DNA of 64,000 nucleotides. It comes from Rutidosis leptorrhynchoides. Lineage: Eukaryota > Streptophyta > Magnoliopsida > Asterales > Asteraceae. The DNA is taken from positions 706,195,501 through 706,259,500 of the forward strand of contig NC_092333.1 in NCBI RefSeq assembly GCF_046630445.1, written 5' to 3'. Shown here piece after piece: positions 12,866-23,844 of this stretch. The position numbers were made by a program, and so were the translations under genes. Below the pieces are notes generated by a model, which did not search any database, was not told where the DNA came from, and saw only the letters and a program-made list of their open reading frames with translations. How positions within the stretch are numbered: position 1 is the stretch's first letter; each line of letters opens with the position of its first letter.

Positions 12866-13249
12866 CGATGTGCACAATAGCCGAGTTTTGATGCACATCG
12901 ATGCGACGATAGCCGTTTGGACACCTTTGGGAATAGTGACACAATAGTCGGATTTTGTGCACTACATGCGACATAAGGTTTGTGGACCCGATATATTTAT
13001 TATAATGCTATTATTTGACCATGAGTCACATAGCCGTTTCGTGACTATAGATGTGAGGCATAGCCGTTTTGTCCACATTTAATAATTGTGCACATAGCCA
13101 TTTTGTGCACATGGTGTGAGTATTAGCTTATCTATACTCATACGATGATCAAGTAATGCCATAGCCGTTTTGGAACACTTGGGGGTGATGCCAAAGCCGT
13201 TTTGGAACACCTCGGGGGTTAGAATACCATAGCCGTTTTGGGCGCTAAC
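12866..13249. repeat. Array of hairpins with a constant loop and changing stems (5' LTR of A)
   Basis: The loop ATAGCCGTTTT or a close variant recurs about ten times. Each copy is flanked by a different inverted repeat. Examples: CGATGTGCA/TGCACATCG (12866-12874, 12892-12900, 9 of 9 paired), AGTCAC/GTGACT (13024-13029, 13041-13046), TGTGCAC/GTGCACA (13087-13093, 13105-13111), GTGTGAGTA/TACTCATAC (13114-13122, 13135-13143, one G-T), CAAGT/ACTTG (13150-13154, 13177-13181) and GTTAG/CTAAC (13218-13222, 13245-13249). The last two also have an inner CC/GG pair. Confidence 0.85.
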
Positions 13250-13475
13250 GGTTGCTATGAATGGATATGCGTTATCCAAACTACCCAAGAGTTAGTGATA
13301 TATTTCGTTGTACACTAACGGATACTATGAATGGATATGCGTTGTCCAAACTACCCAAGAGTTAGTGATATATTTCGTTGTACACTAACGGTTGCTATGA
13401 ATGGATATGTGTTGTCCAAACCACCCAGGGGTTAGTGATATATTTCGTTGTACACTAACGGTTGTTATGAACACC
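13245..13475. repeat. 70-bp tandem repeat with a conserved stem-loop
   Basis: ATGGATATGC begins at 13261, 13331 and (as ATGGATATGT) 13401, giving a 70-bp period over slightly more than three units. Each unit contains GTTAGTG...CACTAAC, a 7-bp inverted repeat around ATATATTTCGTTGTA. The same array is in the 3' LTR at about 47080-47310. Confidence 0.9.
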
Positions 13476-13819
13476 GATGGAAAATTCGAGTACCATTCCC
13501 TTGTACGATTGGTTAACCATGGTTTATAATTGTTGATGTTAGCATTTAATTATTATTTATGATTATTATGCTAATGATGTTGCTAGTTGTTCGGTTTTGA
13601 TGATACTAGTTGTGCGAATTGATATATGTGGTAATCGCGGTACGATTGATATTACTAGCTTTTATGCTTTGATAAACGAGAGTATTGTGGTAGGATTGAT
13701 GATGCTAGTCACTTAGACATTGACATGTGGGTTTATCTCGTAGTTTGGGTAAGGGAGTGCAAGTAGGTAAATTATATATGTATGTGTGTAACTATTGCAC
13801 TCACTAAGCTTTCGCTTAC

Positions 13820-15545
13820 TGATGTGCGAATCGTGGTATATGAATTGTTGTATGAAATAGTATGGAAAAATACCGATTAAAGATTGTTACACACTAACGG
13901 GCAGTGTACCCGATCGTGTAGTAGTATAAATAATGGTTTAGTTCCGTGTATCGTTCCAAGGACAGTTGTATTAGTCAAACTAGAATTAGAAACTATATTA
14001 TGATTAACTAAGTAAATGAAACTTAAAGGTACAAGATATTATGTTTTTATGGCTATTTAACGATTTAGCCAAATCAGAGAAGATTAAAAGTAAAAATAAT
14101 ATTTTTGGTCTTTTAAGTTTATATAATGAAAACAAGTGCAAAGAAAGCAAATAAGATAGTTTGATTTAGATCAAAGAGACGAAATGTTCATCTAGATATT
14201 TTACCCTCGGTATTGGATGTAAGTTATATTGTTAAGACCCGATTGAATGGATATGTGTGTAAGTTACCTAATAGATTTACCAAGAGTTCTCTTTAGTAAA
14301 CACGCAAACTCAATTACAAGATCAAGGGTTCCCTTTTCTCTATAGCTCTCGTGTTTGTAACCAAATAACTATGATATATATGCTAATCACCCAAATCGAC
14401 TTGACAAGAGTTCTCTTTAGCAAGTACTCAAACTAGAATTACTAAGTGGAGGGTTCCCTATCACCTAGACCTTTTTGTATGTGACTAGTTGATTAGCTAG
14501 ATCAAAGACTTGAATACCAATTGTTTTTTGCGTTCGCTCTACACAATTCATCCCTATATCGTCTAATTGTTTTGATCTAATTTACCCCCTTGGTCCGGTT
14601 TAGTAAACAATCAATCTAAGATAAGTTGATTGTAAATCAATATGATACATCAACAAGAGTTCTATCAATTAACTAGATACAAATGATTTAACATCAATAA
14701 GCATGGTTCTTTAATTCAAGCTTTAATCTATCACACATAATACATTCAATCAATAAGTTTACATCCAATACTTTGGTTATTAATCTAGACAAACATTATA
14801 GAGTTTAGCCAACAATCATGATAACAAGCAAAATAACAATCAAATGATAAGTAGAATTCATTGTTTGAGAACAAGAAAACAACCTATTAGGAGAATGAAT
14901 CTTGGATGGAGAAGGATTGGTTTCTTGATTCTTGGATGTTAGACCACTTGATAGAGCTTGGAGTTCTCCAAAAATGCTCCTAAAATCGTCTTCTAACGCC
15001 TCTGGTTCGTATCTGATCGTATCTCTTCAATCATTCACTTTTTAAAGTAGTTAAAGTTGGTCAAAAAGCAAAAGTAGGCTGAAACCTACTACTGGACGGC
15101 GTCCAAGATACTGGACGGCGTCCAGTTGTAAAGGGCTGAACGGCGTCCAGAATTATGGACAGCGTCCAGTTGTGAAGGGCTGGACGGTGTCCAGATTTCT
15201 GGACGGCGTCCAGTTGTGCTGAAGTTCACTGTCTCATTATTTCATAATCTCCCTTCATTTGGACGGAGTCTCAATCATTTTGGACGGCGTCCAACATATC
15301 TGAAGCCTTGTTTTATCATTTTAGAGTGCTAATTTACCATAACTTGTATCGGAATCAACTATGATGAAATCACAACTTATAGAACGGTCATAATTCACCA
15401 AAACTCTTTATAAACCACTTTTCAATACACTTTACATACCTTTGTGTATTACTTGTAGAAACCGCCTTAACTATCCTTGATTCGAGAGTATTTCACACGA
15501 TATTGCGAGATATATATATATATATGATGTATTTGAGAAATATCA
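13820..15545 (-). repeat. Element B 3' LTR (left copy)
   Basis: 1726 bp, TGAT...ATCA. It contains repeated CAAGAGTTCTCTTTAG-type blocks (about 14280-14420 and 14650) and eight copies of a GGACGGCGTCC palindrome at 15092-15293. Immediately right of it on the minus strand is the polypurine-like AAGTGTGGGGTG. Confidence 0.92.
15092..15293. repeat. CTGGACGGCGTCCAG palindrome array in the B LTR
   Basis: Eight units, mostly in pairs about 4-11 bases apart. They start near 15092, 15111, 15136, 15155, 15180, 15199, 15260 and 15280. Some carry single changes such as GGACAGCGTCC or GGACGGTGTCC. The right LTR has seven (about 41208-41389), and six more lie in the internal region (33976-34134). Confidence 0.92.
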
Positions 15546-15570
15546 AAACACCCCACACTTAAACCTTGCT
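15546..15570 (-). promoter_or_regulatory. Element B polypurine tract region
   Basis: The minus strand reads AAGTGTGGGGTGTTT just before the 3' LTR at 15545. The purine-rich AAGTGTGGGG is the likely plus-strand DNA primer. Copies of the same motif occur inside the element at about 31041 and 33703. Confidence 0.65.
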
Positions 15571-15714
15571 TGTCCTCAAGCAACTCTTTCTTACAAAGTA
15601 GAACTTACACAACATAGCGTACACACATCACACCAATCATGCGAAGTACACGAAATACACACGTTTATTTGAAACGCAACTCACGCTATATGAAACACAC
15701 GCTTTAAGTACACC

Positions 15715-17033
15715 TGATGTTATGCGAGGCGTACTAGGAAATAGTGTATATTTTACTAGGAAAACCTATTAAATACGATACAATTTTACACAAGATATTT
15801 ATTTATTTACAGATGGGATATACCTAAACCTTGCTACAACACTATAGGCTGTGTACCTAATCGTAGAGTAGTATAGTTTTTAGTAAGTCCGGTTCGTTCC
15901 ACAGGGAGACGACTTATTTTACACTATATTTTTAAACAATTATATTTGTACAAAATATATTATATATATTAATAATATATAAAAGGGGGTTTACCGTTTA
16001 ATGACCGGTTTGTCGATTTTAAAAACTTTAGTTGCAGTTAAAATTTAATGTAAAATATTAAATAAATAAAAGACTTAATTTAAAGCGTAAAGTAAATAAC
16101 GATAATGAAATTGCGATAAATAAAAGTGTGATAATTAAAAAGTACGATAATTAAAAGTGCAATTAAATACAATGACAATAAATAAAAGTGCGATAATTAG
16201 AAATGCAATTAAATATAAAAATAAAGGAATTATGCTTATTTAAACTTCCGTAATCATGATGTTTGACGTGTTGATTTTAGTTTATTCCCATGGGTTAATT
16301 GTCCTTTGTCCTGGATTATTTAATATGTCCGTCTGGTTTTTGTCCATAACAGTCCATCGGTCATAAATTTAAAGTGCGAGTATCCTCGTCAAATTATCCT
16401 TATATCCGAAGTCAAATATTCCAACTAATTGGGGACTTAAACTGTAACAAGGTCTTAATACTATGTTTAATAATTACACCAGGATATCGACTGCGTGTAA
16501 CCCAAGGTTTTAATACTTTGTTATCAATTATGCCAAGTGTCCTTGTACATAATTTCACCCCTGTTTTAATAATTCCATAGACTATTAATCCATTCCCGTG
16601 TCCGGTTAAATGAACGATTATTCATACATATAAATATCCCGCCCCTCGTGTCCGATCGAGTGTATATGGTTATTTATAGGTACGTCCAATTGTAAATCTT
16701 TATATTAAAATTAACAAACTATCATTTAGTTAAACAAATATAAAGCCCATTAATAGCCCATAGTCTAATTTCCACAAGTGTCGTTCTTTTGTCCAAACCC
16801 CAATTATGGTACAAAGCCCAATTACCCATTTTTAGTAATTATTTTTAGTCCAACATCATGATTACTTCGTCTTAAATAAGCATAATAATAACTTAAGTAC
16901 GAGACATTAATTTAAAAAGAATAACATAGCTTACATTGATTATTTATCGCGTAGTGTTACACGGACAGAGCTCCGACTTTAAAACCCGTAAAATAACCTT
17001 TGCAAAACCCAAAACTAATCTAATATAAAACTA

Positions 17034-17128
<95 letters not shown>

Positions 17129-17728
17129 CAGAGGAGTATTATTATTATATGTAAAACTCGTCGCCCAAACTTGCAATTTATAGGAATGTGGCCTGACTTT
17201 TCGGCTCATGCGATCGCATGAGATTATAACTACCAGGCCATGCGATAGCATGGCCACCTGGATCCAGCCAAGTTGCCTTGTTTTCTAGCTTGCCGACGTT
17301 TTTATTTAATAATATAATATATAATAAATAAATAATTTATATAATTATTTAAATATTATATTATATTCTTGTGCAAAGTAGACTCATAATTTTTGGTCCG
17401 TTGCATCGGGCGTTGATAGTTGGCTCAGGTCCCGGTTCCGGATTTTCGAACATCCTTTCGTATAATTTAATATCTTGTACTTTGCGTTCCGCAACGTGTA
17501 CTTTTGTCATTTTTAGACGTTTCTCATCAATAAATTGAACCACTTGGATTGTATCTTGTACATTTGATCTTTTTGGTCATTTGCGTCTTCAAATCGTCGT
17601 TTTCGCCTTTTGTCTTCGCACTTATTTAATATAAACGATTACAACTTAAAATAGGACAATTATAACTAAATAATTTACATATTGGGAGGATATTGCTACT
17701 AAATATATGTTCATTTGGAGCACTATAA
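15715..17728 (-). repeat. Element C LTR, left copy
   Basis: Begins TGATGTTATGCGAGG. Contains a (TA)n array (17037-17127) and the palindromes at 17205-17255. About 1% different from the middle copy by eye, with most differences in the first 650 bp. Confidence 0.92.
17205..17255. repeat. CATGCGATCGCATG palindrome pair in the C LTR
   Basis: CTCATGCGATCGCATGAG (17205-17222) is a perfect 18-bp palindrome. GGCCATGC-GATA-GCATGGCC (17236-17255) is an 8-bp stem with a 4-base loop. Equivalent pairs lie in the other two LTRs (about 23321-23371 and 29455-29505). Confidence 0.9.
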
Positions 17729-17760
17729 AATATCCCACACTTGAACGTTGCTTGTCCTCA
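17729..17760 (-). promoter_or_regulatory. Element C polypurine tract region, first unit
   Basis: The minus strand reads AAGTGTGGGATATTTTATAG immediately before the left LTR. The same sequence precedes the middle LTR (23845-23876). The motif recurs inside each unit, for example at 19259-19269 and 19582-19592. Confidence 0.6.
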
Positions 17761-18229
17761 AGCAATACATAACTTGAAATAAAATCACACTTCACTCGAA
17801 TCACTTTTTTTATTCTCACACTTTATACATCAGTGATTTTGATACAGTGGTATAAAAATGATAGTAACGACGTGGTTTACAGTCCCACATGACTATGAAA
17901 ATTTAGATCCTTTAAGGAAATTGGATCTTTATGAAAACATTTGATCTTTTGAAAATTCAATCTAGCTTTTACCCTAGATAAGTTTTTCGGAATAACCCTT
18001 CACCGGTGTTTGTAATACATAACTTGAAACATTTTTGTGGGTTTGGTGGGTTTCAGATTTGAAAATTTTAGCTCAAAACTTGCGGTTTTGTGTCACCCAC
18101 TTGCTAACCTTGTATTGGGAAAGCAACACGTCCAGTATACTTGCTCCGAATATTACCTTTCGGTAAACAAGCAATTGTTAAGGCAATGTCCCATGATATG
18201 CTTTTAATTATGGTCTATAACGTGTCGGA

Positions 18230-18820
18230 TGCAATTACTATCCTTGGTAGGAGCAATAGTAAAGCTCACCCTATAGTTTTTCGGTCTGGCACAAGGTCCT
18301 GTCTTTGACCATGCTATGCAACCACTGTTCTTACGGTTGACACCCGATTTGGTTCAGGTGACCTAATGAATTCTAGGTGAATTCCTAGGATTTTAGGTTC
18401 AATGGTAATGAACGCATTAAAAATGGGTTTTCAGAAAACAAATCGGTTTTAATTTGATCAAAGTATTTTCTCGTTCAAGCTCGAGTTTAGATATCATCGA
18501 ATTCCATGAGTTTGTAATTCTCAATCTTTAAGGTCAATCTCCAGGATTGAGTAATATCAGTCTTAAAAGCTGATTTTTAATCTTAAGGAGATTATCCTTT
18601 CTGGGGATCTGATTCATTAGTCTTATCAAGCTAATTTGCACGGCGCCCTCCCTATTTTACGAGACAGATCCTCTCATGGTTAGGATAAGTCTGACCACTT
18701 GGCGACCCTGTTTGATGCTGAGGTCCGTGGATTTCCTGCTGATTTTAGAGATGACTTTTCTAGATTTTTCGTCAACCTACAGCTGGTCTCGACGACAACT
18801 TCTTGACCTAAATCAAGAAG
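18230..18820. repeat. Conserved non-coding blocks shared with element B
   Basis: Two blocks match B. 18230-18380 (GGTCTGGCACAAGGTCC ...) corresponds to 30665-30810. 18530-18820 (CAGTCTTAAAAGCTGAT ... ACAGCTGGTCT) corresponds to 30345-30620. The order of the blocks is reversed between C and B while orientation is kept. The second C unit has them at about 24350-24500 and 24677-24967. Short frames exist on both strands, but none is kept open in B and C alike. Confidence 0.7.
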
Positions 18821-19563
18821 CGCGTGTCTTTTTCGGAAGACTTTACTTCCTTTTAATGATGGAATTAATTCATCGTGTAGATCCATATTTTCTTTTATTT
18901 TTATTATAATATTGCAGGTAAAACAGTCAATTTAGTCCAAAACAAAAGCACCTGCATTAAACTTTACAGAAACATGTGATTGATAGTTTTTAATTGAATA
19001 ACTTGGTACATTCTCCTCACACTTGGATTTTTTCATGCGTCTTTTTATATCTTAATAAATAAATTCAAGCGTTTTAGTTGTTTCTCAATTTATGTTCTTT
19101 TCGAGGTAATGATAATTTCGGTATTAACACCTAGTTTTCATCGTTCATAAATATGTATAAACATGATTTTGAATTCATTTAGTTGAAATTTTTTTTTTAA
19201 AATTTTCACAAAATTTATAAAATAAACCAAGTATAAACCCGAGAGAATTTATAACTCTTCCCCACACTTGAGATCATGCAATGCCCTCATTTGCATGAAA
19301 TCAGACTCTAATTATAAATTCATGAGGGTGATTAGTGTAGAAAAGTGATTGAAAATACCCAGTTTGTAATTACAAAGCTCGTCGAATGATAGATGGCGTG
19401 CCTCATCGTTCATCCCTTCTTGTTTTATCACACATGTTTTTTTTCTTCAAAAACGGCTGATTTTCTGAGCTGTTTGTTAATATTTGAAAATGCATCTTTT
19501 ACCCTTACTTATTATGCATGTTTATTAACGAGTTATGCACTAACCCGAACCCCTAATTTAACG

Positions 19564-20709
19564 TTAAGTGGGGTTAGGCTTCCCCACACTTAGCTGACGA
19601 TATGTGAAGTCGATAGAATAAGTTTCACGAATTAGAATAGTGAGCCAGTTATTTACATCTCGGGTGGTGTATAATATATCAATGGGTTTAAAGTTTAGAA
19701 CCACCCGATCGTCACTACTTAATTCTTTTTTAAGTGTAGCTTTTAGTAAATGGATACGTCTCTTTTCTGGTTCTTGGTAAAATGGATCGATATACACCGA
19801 CATACATATTTCTATAGGGTGGACAATTCCTAACATTTCCTTTCGTTTATTCTCGGGATTAAAGTTTTCACCTCTATTACCCAATTGGGTGAAATTCAAG
19901 GTGTCAATATCTATTACAGCTTGTAGTTCATCTTTGGTAGATGACTCGTCTATTGAGAATATTGGGTTGGAAGGTTGTGGAATGGTGAATTTCGGGATCG
20001 AAGCAAATTCTTCTTCATTAATGGTACTTATTGGTCTCACCATTTTGGTCTCGGGGGTAAAATTTTCAACGTTATCATTTTCCCAAGAATACCAATTTGT
20101 CACCCTTACTTCTTCTTCATTCATTGATGGATCGATGATTTTGTCGGTAGAGGCTAATGTGTCGATATGTTGTGAAATTGGTAAAACTGAATAAAAAGTA
20201 TCATCGGGATAATTGGTGATTTCGGAGCTCTCGAATTCATCAAAATTTGATGATATGAGATTTTCTTGTACATGACTCCTCAGATCAATAGGTGCGTAAT
20301 CTGATAGAGTTTCAGCTTGCCGATTTACAAACTCTCTCATTTGTTCATTTTGAGCATCAAGTTCTTCGAGTTTGATTTTCATATAATCTAAAGAATTTTC
20401 AGGCACATAATTTTCTTCGCCTTCTGGTTGTTGAGTTTGGATATATTCTTGGGAATAATCCCAATTTGAATTGTATTCTTCATAATCGTTCCATTCAGGT
20501 TCCGTGGGTGCGTAATTTTCCATAGGAACGTAATAATAACATTCCCATGTTGAGTGATAATCTCCACAGATTTCACAACCAGTTATTGTTTCGTCATTCG
20601 TGATCCAAGATTGACCGAACGAATTGTCATCAACATCCGTTTGATAGTATTGATTAAATTGATTTCGGATGTCATAAAGAGTTTCCAAAATATTCTCGAG
20701 ATTTTCCAT
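19564..20709 (-). CDS. Gag-like protein of element C, copy 1 (381 aa)
   Basis: The frame is intact from ATG (20709) to stop. Residues 45-57 (CEICGDYHSTWEC) form a C-x2-C-x3-H-x4-C knuckle of the kind found in Athila gag (compare CEYCGGLHLGKDC in element B), expected to bind element RNA. Residues of about 110-135 are a likely helix (IKLEELDAQNEQMREFVNRQ), like the stretch after the knuckle in Athila gag. The usual gag core before the knuckle is absent, so the protein is a truncated or rearranged gag. The C-terminal third (LLKATLKKEL ... WLTILIRET) is not recognised. It is the only ORF of the unit. Copy 2 differs at nine residues, with only about two silent changes. Confidence 0.75.
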   Translation of the reverse strand: MENLENILETLYDIRNQFNQYYQTDVDDNSFGQSWITNDETITGCEICGDYHSTWECYYYVPMENYAPTEPEWNDYEEYNSNWDYSQEYIQTQQPEGEENYVPENSLDYMKIKLEELDAQNEQMREFVNRQAETLSDYAPIDLRSHVQENLISSNFDEFESSEITNYPDDTFYSVLPISQHIDTLASTDKIIDPSMNEEEVRVTNWYSWENDNVENFTPETKMVRPISTINEEEFASIPKFTIPQPSNPIFSIDESSTKDELQAVIDIDTLNFTQLGNRGENFNPENKRKEMLGIVHPIEICMSVYIDPFYQEPEKRRIHLLKATLKKELSSDDRVVLNFKPIDILYTTRDVNNWLTILIRETYSIDFTYRQLSVGKPNPT

Positions 20710-21639
20710 AATGCGCTTATTACCAAATTTTAGCTACAATGTGGTGCATTTACTTAATTATCCTACTAGTTATAAAAATAAAAATTATATAAGTTATCAA
20801 ATTAATAAACTTTTCTGCTTTTGCCCACGTTTCGAATAGCCAATAGATGCAGCAGGGAACCAGAACCCTTTAAATCGGAAGCTCACAACTCAGCCACTAA
20901 CAAATCCAACTATTACTACGAAGCAGAAAATTTGGATGTCTATCAATTTAACCGCTTAAAATAATTTTTCATTTTTGAAATTTTAGAGAAGAAATAGAAA
21001 ATTCTATGTCCTAAAAACTAGATCGTCGAGAAATAAGAAAGAAAAAGAAGTGCGTCGGAAAACGTCGAAAAATAAATGGCGGAAAACAAAAATAAGAAAG
21101 TAACGCGTCGAAACTTAAAAGGAACTAAAAACTAAGAATTAAAAGTTGCGTCAAAAAATATAAAAGCTTAAAAGAAATACTATATCCCAAAATGGCAATA
21201 ATTTAAAAAGGTACTAAAAACGGCGTCGCAAAACTCTAAAGCACCTAAATCTTAGTATAAAGAAAAAGCACTTAAGGGATTTTACGGCAAAGCCTAAAAA
21301 TCTAGAAATAAAAATAACTATGGCAAAAACTAAGTTTAAAACTAAGTACGAGCGATAAAATACAAATATTACGCTAAAACAAATAAAAAGTTACAAAATA
21401 TAAAAATAATCTTAAAGTTGTAAAAAGTACAATTTTTATAAAAATAGTATTTTTATATTATTTATTTTATAAAAGTATTAATTTTATAATTTATTAAAAC
21501 TAAATAAACTAAATATACAAATTAATTAATATCTAAAATTAATTAATATAATAACTAACCCTAATTAGGGTTTAATATTAATAATAATTAATAATAATCC
21601 GTAATTAATGCTGTCGGCAGGTTCAGTAGGGCGTGTCAG

Positions 21640-21700
21640 GTCAGGCCATGCGATTGCATGGTTTTACAACACCCGGCTCATGCGATCGCATGGGCCTGGG
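21640..21700. repeat. CATGCGATCGCATG palindromes in the C leader
   Basis: CCATGC-GATT-GCATGG (21646-21661) and CATGCGATCGCATG (21679-21692). The latter extends as CCCGGCTCATG...CATGGGCCTGGG with partial pairing. They lie 100-160 bases downstream of the primer site on the minus strand, so they are in the leader of the element RNA. The second unit has the same at about 27785-27840. Confidence 0.88.
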
Positions 21701-21802
21701 TTCCAGTTTTTTTTTTTTAAAGAATTTTATATTGTTTTTCTAAAAAATAATATACAAATATATTTATACAAATATATTTTAAAAATATAGCGTTTCGCTG
21801 GT

Positions 21803-21826
21803 TCCCCGGCAGCGGCGCCAAAAACT
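21803..21826 (-). promoter_or_regulatory. Element C primer binding site (tRNA-Asp type), first unit
   Basis: The minus strand reads TGGCGCCGCTGCCGGGGA (21803-21820), separated by a few bases from the end of the middle LTR. It matches the 3' end of plant tRNA-Asp, as known for Athila, with one change. The second unit has the same site at about 27954-27971. Confidence 0.85.
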
Positions 21827-23150
21827 TGATGTTATGCGAGGCGTACTAGGAAATAGTGTATATTTTACTAGGAAAACCTATTAAATACGATACAATTTTA
21901 CACAAGATATTTATTTATTTACAGATGGGATATACCTAAACCTTGCTACAACACTAAAGGCAGTGTACCTAATCGTAGAGTAGTATAGTTTTTAGTAAGT
22001 CCGGTTCGTTCCACAGGGAGACGACTTATTTTACACTATATTTTTAAACAATTATATTTATACAAAATATATTATATATATTAATAATATATAAAAGGGG
22101 GTTTACCGTTTAATGACCGGTTTGTCGATTTTAAAAACTTTAGTTGTAGTTAAAATTTAATGTAAAATATTAAATAAATAAAAGACTTAATTTAAAGCGT
22201 AAAGTAAATAACGATAATGAAATTGCGATAAATAAAAGTGTGATAATTAAAAAGTACGATAATTAAAAGTGCAATTAAATACAGTGACAATAAATAAAAG
22301 TGCGATAATTAGAAATGTAATTAAATATGAAAATAAAGAAATTATGCTTATTTAAACTTCCGTAATCATGATGTTTGACGTGTTGATTTTAGTTTATTCC
22401 CATGGGTTAATTGTCCTTTGTCCTGGATTATTTAATATGTCCGTCTGGTTTTTGTCCATAACAGTCCATCGGTCATAAATTTAAAGTGCGAGTATCCTCG
22501 TCAAATTATCCTTATATCCGAAGTCAAATATTCCAACTAATTGGGGACTTAAACTGTAACAAGGTCTTAATACTATGTTTAATAATTACACCAGGATATC
22601 GACTGCGTGTAACCCAAGGTTTTAATACTTTGTTATCAATTATGCCAAGTGTCCTTGTACATAATTTCACCCCTGTTTTAATAATTCCATAGACTATTAA
22701 TCCATTCCCGTGTCCGGTTAAATGAACGATTATTCATACATATAAATATCCCGCCCCTCGTGTCCGATCGAGTGTATATGGTTATTTATAGGTACGTCCA
22801 ATTGTAAATCTTTATATTAAAATTAACAAACTATCATTTAGTTAAACAAATATAAAGCCCATTAATAGCCCATAGTCTAATTTCCACAAGTGTCGTTCTT
22901 TTGTCCAAACCCCAATTATGGTACAAAGCCCAATTACCCATTTTTAGTAATTATTTTTAGTCCAACATCATGATTACTTCGTCTTAAATAAGCATAATAA
23001 TAACTTAAGTACGAGACATTAATTTAAAAAGAATAACATAGCTTACATTGATTATTTATCGCGTAGTGTTACACGGACAGAGCTCCGACTTTAAAACCCG
23101 TAAAATAACCTTTGCATAACCCAAAACTAATCTAATATAAAACTACACTA

Positions 23151-23244
<94 letters not shown>

Positions 23245-23844
23245 CAGAGGAGTATTATTATTATATGTAAAACTCGTCGCCCAAACTTGCAATTTATAGG
23301 AATGTGGCCTGACTTTTCGGCTCATGCGATCGCATGAGATTATAACTACCAGGCCATGCGATAGCATGGCCACCTGGATCCAGCCAAGTTGCCTTGTTTT
23401 CTAGCTTGCCGACGTTTTTATTTAATAATATAATATATAATAAATAAATAATTTATATAATTATTTAAATATTATATTATATTCTTGTGCATAGTAGACT
23501 CATAACTTTTGGTCCGTTGCGTCGGGCGTTGATAGTTGGCTCAGGTCCCGGTTTCGGATTTTCGAACGTCCTTTCGTATAATTTAATATCTTGTACTTTG
23601 TGTTCCGCAACGTGTACTTTTGTCATTTTTAGACGTTTCTCATCAATAAATTGAACCACTTGGATTGTATCTTGTACATTTGATCTTTTTAGTCATTTGC
23701 GTCTTCAAATCGTCGTTTTCGCCTTTTGTCTTCGCACTTATTTAATATAAACGATTACAACTTAAAATAGGACAATTATAACTAAATAATTTACATATTG
23801 GGAGGATATTGCTACTAAATATATGTTCATTTGGAGCACTATAA
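21827..23844 (-). repeat. Element C LTR, middle copy
   Basis: Shared by the two units: 5' LTR of the left unit and 3' LTR of the right unit. Starts TGATGTTATGCG and contains (TA)n at 23156-23242. Confidence 0.92.

Larger units (their letters stand above)
11856..13819 (+). repeat. Element A 5' LTR, first part
   Basis: Begins TGTAAGACCCTAATATTTAT and matches 45695-47655 at about 96-97% by eye. It ends at CTTAC (13815-13819), the target duplication of element B. It continues at 41637. It contains GC-rich palindromes (11957-11994), a hairpin array (12866-13249) and a 70-bp tandem repeat (about 13245-13475). Confidence 0.88.

Noticed and set aside
11856..13819. Independent solo LTR of element A
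   Set aside because: The sequence resumes exactly after B's target duplication at 41637, then the primer site follows, so it is the split 5' LTR.
15092..15293. CRISPR array reading of the regularly spaced palindromes
   Set aside because: Units are 13-15 bp, spacers are short and irregular, the host is a plant and the units lie in an LTR.
16374..16580. 68-codon frame conserved in all three C LTRs
   Set aside because: Conservation only reflects LTR identity; no domain and no codon-type pattern of changes.
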